Source: Methanoregula sp. (GTDB taxonomy: Archaea; Halobacteriota; Methanomicrobia; Methanomicrobiales; Methanospirillaceae). Taken from it: a DNA stretch of 7,764 nucleotides. Below the pieces are notes generated by a model that was given only the letters and a program-made list of their open reading frames with translations, ran no database searches and was not told where the DNA came from. Below, one piece after another: positions 4,638 through 7,764 of this stretch. Within the stretch, counting starts at the first letter, position 1; every line of letters starts with the position of its first letter. Position numbers and translations under genes: made by a program. The stretch covers positions 1 through 7,764 of the forward strand of contig JAPKXV010000309.1 in the NCBI GenBank assembly GCA_026394635.1. The letters are read 5' to 3'.

Positions 4638-7574
4638 ATGATCTCGGTGCTCTATATTGACGATGAACCGGCGCTCCTTGACGTCTCCAGATTGTTTCTC
4701 CAACGGTCCGGGGATCTTATTGTCGATGTGACCACGTCCGCAGCCAGTGCCCTCGAAATGATCAAAATGAAACCTTTCGACGCCATCGTTTCCGATTACC
4801 AGATGCCGGAGATGGACGGGATTGTGCTGTTAAAGGAGATACGGTCCCGCAACACCGAACTGCCATTCATTCTCTTCACCGGTAAAGGCAGGGAGGAGGT
4901 GGTTATCGAGGCGATCAATAACGGCGTTGACTTCTACGTCCAGAAAGGAGGAGATCCCACAGCGCAGTTTATCGAACTGGAACACAAGATAAAACAGGCA
5001 GTGCAACGGCGCAAAGTCGACAATGCACTCAAAGAGAGCGAGAGCCGGTACCGGGCAGTCTTTGAAAACACCGGCACCGCCATGATCATTATCGAAGAGG
5101 ATACGACCATCAGCCTCGCAAATTCCGAGTTCCTGCGGCTCACGGGTTATAGCCAGGAAGATATCGATAGTAAGAAGCCCTGGACAGAATTTGTCGTCAA
5201 AGAAGATGTCGAACGCATGCTCGCCCAGCACAGGCTCCGTCGGGAGAGGCGCGAGGAAGCTTTCAGGCAATACGAGTTCCGGCTCATTACGAAACTTGGG
5301 GATGTGCGCAATATCCTTTTAAATATCGATATGATCCCCGGCACAAAAAAGAGCATTGCATCGCTGATCGACATGACCGATCGCAGTCGTGTGACCACGG
5401 AACTCAAAAAGAAAACCCGTGAGATCTCTGCAGCATACGAGAAACTGACGGCAACTGAAGAGAAGCTCCGGGCAAACATCGATGACCTGACAACCAGCCG
5501 GCAGGCTCTTGCCGATTCACAGCAGATGCTGCAAGCGGTACTCGACACCATCCCCGTGCGTGTGTTCTGGAAGGATACCAAGCTGAACTACCTGGGATGC
5601 AACCGCCCGTTTGCCCGGGATTCGGGGTTTTCTGTTCCTGAAGACCTTTGGGGAAAATCCGACTATGAAATGGTGTGGAAGGAGCAGGCAGAACAATACC
5701 GGGCTGATGACCATGCCGTGATCGACAGTGGCATCTCCAAGCTCAATTATGAGGAACCCCAGACGACACGGGAAGGAAAGCAGGTCTGGCTGCTCACCAG
5801 CAAGATTCCCTTGAAAGACACACAGGGGGTTATCCGGGGTGTTCTTGGCACCTACGAGGATATCACTGCCCGGAAGACTGCGGAGCAGGAGGGCCTCAAA
5901 AAGAGCGATGAGCTGCGGGCAGCATACGAGCAGCTCAGCACCTCCAATGCCGTCCTGCAGGACAACTTCCGGTATGCAACTGAAGCAAAGCTGGCCGAAG
6001 AACTGCAGAAGAACCGGGCAGAACGGTCGATCGAGTACCAGAAGGCTCTCGTAAACCTTGCCACCACGGATACACCCACACTCAGGGACGCGATGAACAA
6101 TATCACCCGGACGGGTGCAAATGTCCTGGGTGCAGACCGGGCAAGTGTGTGGTTTTTCTCTTCGGATGGCTGTCAACTGGTGTGCAATGACTTGTACATT
6201 GCAGGCAGGGACCACCATAGTTCGGGGCAGATGATAGAGGGTACAGATTTTCCCCGGTATTTTGCTGCATTGCAGGACAACCGCACCCTCGTTGCCACCC
6301 ATGCACAGACCGATGAAAACACGCGTGAATTCTCGAAAAATTATCTTGAACCTCTGGGTATCACCTCAATGCTTGACGTTCCGATCCGGTCGGGACGCCA
6401 TGTTGTCGGTGTGATCTGCCTTGAACACATGGGGCCGCCCCGTTCATGGGAGATGGAGGAGCAGGATTTTGCGGCATCACTTGCGGACTTCACGGTCATT
6501 GTCCTTGAAAAAGCACGACGGCGCCTTGCAGAAAAGGACCTGCGTAAAAGCGAGAACCGCGCCCGGATCACCCAGTTTGCGGTTGAACACGCGGCCGAGG
6601 GTATCCTGTGGTTCGATGGAAATGGCAGGGTTGTATATGCCAACACCGCCACCTGCTCGATGCTCGGTTATACGTCAGAAGAGATTGCAAAGATCACCAT
6701 CTTTGATATCGACAGTTCAGTCTCAAAGGCCCGGTGGAATGAATATCTCAGCACAAAAGTAGCATCCGATTCCCTTCCCTTTGAGACTGCCTACGCAAGA
6801 AAAGGCGGTGAGCGGCTCCTTGTTGAAGTGACCAGCGACTATTTTGAATATGCCGGGTCGGTCTTTGTCTGTTCGTTCATCCGTGATATCAGCGAACGCA
6901 AGCGATCAGAAAAAGCACTCATGCTGGCAAACCAGAAACTCAACCTGCTCTCCAGTGTCACCCGGCATGATATCCTCAACAAACTGACCATTGTTCTGGG
7001 GTATCTCGAGCTTGCAAAGATGGTGCATGACCGGGATAAACTCGAGGATTTTATTAAAAAGATCGATGACACGATCCAGGTGATCCAGGACCAGATCCAG
7101 TTTACCCGGGATTACCAGGACCTTGGCGTAAGAGCGCCGGAATGGCAGGAACTTGAAGTGTTGTTTGCCCGGGCAATTTCCCAGCTTGACCTTGGGAAGG
7201 TTGAGGTGCACACCGATCTTTCCGGGCTGGTCATCTTTGCCGACCCGCTCCTTGAACGGGTGGTGTATAACATTCTCGATAACGCGCTGCGGTACGGGGA
7301 ACGCATCACCGGGATCCGCGCCTCCTACCGGCCGCAGGGCGAGGAGCTGGTCTGGATTGTGGAGGACGATGGCGTGGGGATCTCTGCAAAAGACAAAAGC
7401 CTGATCTTCAACAAAGGGTTTGGCAAGCATACGGGGCTGGGGCTCTTTTTGGCCCGCGAGATTCTTGCAATCACGGGAATGGTGATTATGGAGACAGGGT
7501 TCCCCGGCAAAGGCGCACGCTTTGAGATCATTGTCCCCACGGGTGCATACCGTATTACCAATGATAAACCATAA
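4638..7574 (+). CDS. soluble hybrid sensor histidine kinase, REC-PAS-PAS-GAF-PAS-HisKA-HATPase
   Basis: This is a 978-residue signalling protein with no membrane helix. Residues 1-125 are a receiver: acidic pair Asp8/Asp9, phosphoacceptor Asp53 in 'SDYQMPEMDG', Thr81 and Lys103. PAS1 spans ~132-250, followed by a coiled coil (~252-298). PAS2 spans ~298-412 ('VFWKDTKLNYLGCNRPFA'), followed by a second coiled coil (~413-465). The GAF domain covers ~465-628 ('ADRASVWFFSSDG', 'SMLDVPIRSGRHVVGVICLEH'). PAS3 covers ~640-756 ('EGILWFDGNGRVVYANTA'). The kinase core has His777 in 'RHDILNKLTIVLGYLEL', N-box Asn878/Asn882, G1 box 'DDGVGI' (910-915) and G2 'TGLGLF' (932-937), so it should be catalytically competent. 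It probably senses cytosolic signals (ligand, redox or cofactor; not identifiable) and autophosphorylates. The N-terminal receiver may be its own target or an input from another kinase. No output domain or separate partner regulator lies nearby. The family is typical of Methanomicrobiales. The start is the first ATG after the promoter, and the receiver begins at residue 3. Confidence 0.95.
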   Translation: MISVLYIDDEPALLDVSRLFLQRSGDLIVDVTTSAASALEMIKMKPFDAIVSDYQMPEMDGIVLLKEIRSRNTELPFILFTGKGREEVVIEAINNGVDFYVQKGGDPTAQFIELEHKIKQAVQRRKVDNALKESESRYRAVFENTGTAMIIIEEDTTISLANSEFLRLTGYSQEDIDSKKPWTEFVVKEDVERMLAQHRLRRERREEAFRQYEFRLITKLGDVRNILLNIDMIPGTKKSIASLIDMTDRSRVTTELKKKTREISAAYEKLTATEEKLRANIDDLTTSRQALADSQQMLQAVLDTIPVRVFWKDTKLNYLGCNRPFARDSGFSVPEDLWGKSDYEMVWKEQAEQYRADDHAVIDSGISKLNYEEPQTTREGKQVWLLTSKIPLKDTQGVIRGVLGTYEDITARKTAEQEGLKKSDELRAAYEQLSTSNAVLQDNFRYATEAKLAEELQKNRAERSIEYQKALVNLATTDTPTLRDAMNNITRTGANVLGADRASVWFFSSDGCQLVCNDLYIAGRDHHSSGQMIEGTDFPRYFAALQDNRTLVATHAQTDENTREFSKNYLEPLGITSMLDVPIRSGRHVVGVICLEHMGPPRSWEMEEQDFAASLADFTVIVLEKARRRLAEKDLRKSENRARITQFAVEHAAEGILWFDGNGRVVYANTATCSMLGYTSEEIAKITIFDIDSSVSKARWNEYLSTKVASDSLPFETAYARKGGERLLVEVTSDYFEYAGSVFVCSFIRDISERKRSEKALMLANQKLNLLSSVTRHDILNKLTIVLGYLELAKMVHDRDKLEDFIKKIDDTIQVIQDQIQFTRDYQDLGVRAPEWQELEVLFARAISQLDLGKVEVHTDLSGLVIFADPLLERVVYNILDNALRYGERITGIRASYRPQGEELVWIVEDDGVGISAKDKSLIFNKGFGKHTGLGLFLAREILAITGMVIMETGFPGKGARFEIIVPTGAYRITNDKP

Positions 7575-7714
7575 CACGTGGTACAAGGAGAGGCAACGAA
7601 AGAGGCTTCATGTTGTTGCCCGCATCGCCATTCCGCACCTGTATCGTTCTTTTTAAAAAATCCATTCCATAGGTTCTGTAGAAATCCCTGATCTCACATC
7701 ATTACCAGAGATCC
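7575..7714 (+). promoter_or_regulatory. intergenic region after the kinase, with AT-rich TTTTTAAAAAA element
   Basis: TTTTTAAAAAA (7650-7660) may end the kinase transcript (T5 run) or serve as a TATA box for a gene starting at 7715, about 60 bases later. No hairpin stands out. A 20-codon frame from the ATG at 7610, preceded by GAGG, is present but too short to support on its own. Confidence 0.3.
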
Positions 7715-7764
7715 ATGATGAACCGGTTTTCGACGGATATCGCAAGGGGGGCTGCCGCAGTGGC
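7715..7764 (+). CDS. possible start of a gene, 3' partial
   Basis: Two adjacent ATG codons (7715 and 7718, same frame) open a frame to the window edge, reading MMNRFSTDIARGAAAV. The placement fits the AT-rich element at 7650-7660 as promoter. The ribosome site is weak and only ~16 residues are visible. The minus strand also has an open frame across this end (ending at a stop near 7657), so direction is not settled. No function can be given. Confidence 0.3.
   Translation, partial: MMNRFSTDIARGAAAV

Noticed and set aside
5517..6302. 261-residue minus-strand open frame inside the kinase gene
   Set aside because: It lies wholly antisense to clear PAS and GAF coding sequence and shows no recognisable domain; long antisense frames are expected here.
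6906..7586. 226-residue minus-strand open frame over the kinase core
   Set aside because: It is antisense to the HisKA/HATPase domain and follows from its codon pattern; no independent evidence of a gene.
7610..7672. 20-codon frame with a GAGG four bases before its ATG
   Set aside because: It is too short, the spacing is tight, and it crosses the TTTTTAAAAAA element that looks regulatory.
1..7764. CRISPR array, transposon ends, defence genes, tRNA or rRNA
   Set aside because: I found no regularly spaced repeats, transposase or nuclease-type defence genes, nor tRNA-like cloverleaf; nfo is a housekeeping repair gene.

Overview
This window reads as euryarchaeal chromosome, most likely from a methanogen of the Methanomicrobiales (Methanoregula-like). 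That placement is inference from three things. The large sensor kinase carries the RHDILN phosphoacceptor motif and the 'AAYEKLTATEEKLR' type of coiled-coil linker common in that order. A Met-10/Trm5-type methyltransferase is present. Intergenic regions hold AT-rich TATA-like boxes and T-run ends rather than bacterial -35/-10 promoters. Base composition is moderately GC-rich in genes and clearly AT-richer between them. I see no transposase, integrase, CRISPR array, tRNA or rRNA. The window looks like ordinary chromosome made of mostly single-gene units, not a mobile or defence island.

Layout. (1) 3-350 (+): the C-terminal part of a PEBP (YbhB/YbcL-like) protein whose start lies outside the window. 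(2) 385-1191 (-): a Trm5/Taw2-like SAM methyltransferase, convergent with the PEBP gene. (3) 1192-1372: a divergent regulatory region with three degenerate direct repeats and an inverted repeat centred on a TATA box. (4) 1373-1783 (+): a soluble 136-residue protein I do not recognise. (5) 2019-2198 (+): a 59-residue two-helix membrane protein. (6) 2199-2478: a gene-free stretch with several small hairpins, two of them able to pair in alternative ways just before a strong ribosome binding site. (7) 2479-3369 (+): a secreted, cysteine-containing protein with a signal peptide and a C-terminal membrane anchor. (8) 3375-3503 (-): a probable 42-residue small protein with a near-ideal Shine-Dalgarno sequence. 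(9) 3552-4415 (+): deoxyribonuclease IV (nfo) with all nine metal ligands. (10) 4488-4529: an intrinsic-terminator-like hairpin, followed by a strong TATA box. (11) 4638-7574 (+): a soluble 978-residue REC-PAS-PAS-GAF-PAS-histidine kinase. (12) 7575-7764: intergenic sequence and possibly the first codons of another gene at 7715.

The genes do not form an obvious pathway. Nearly every neighbour pair is divergent, convergent or separated by more than 150 bases with its own promoter or terminator signals. The kinase has no adjacent separate response regulator; its only receiver is its own N-terminal domain. I found no convincing undescribed multi-gene system. The items most worth a second look are the TATA-spanning inverted repeat, the structured leader of the secreted protein, the unlisted 42-residue gene, and the Asn-to-Pro change in the methyltransferase active-site motif.
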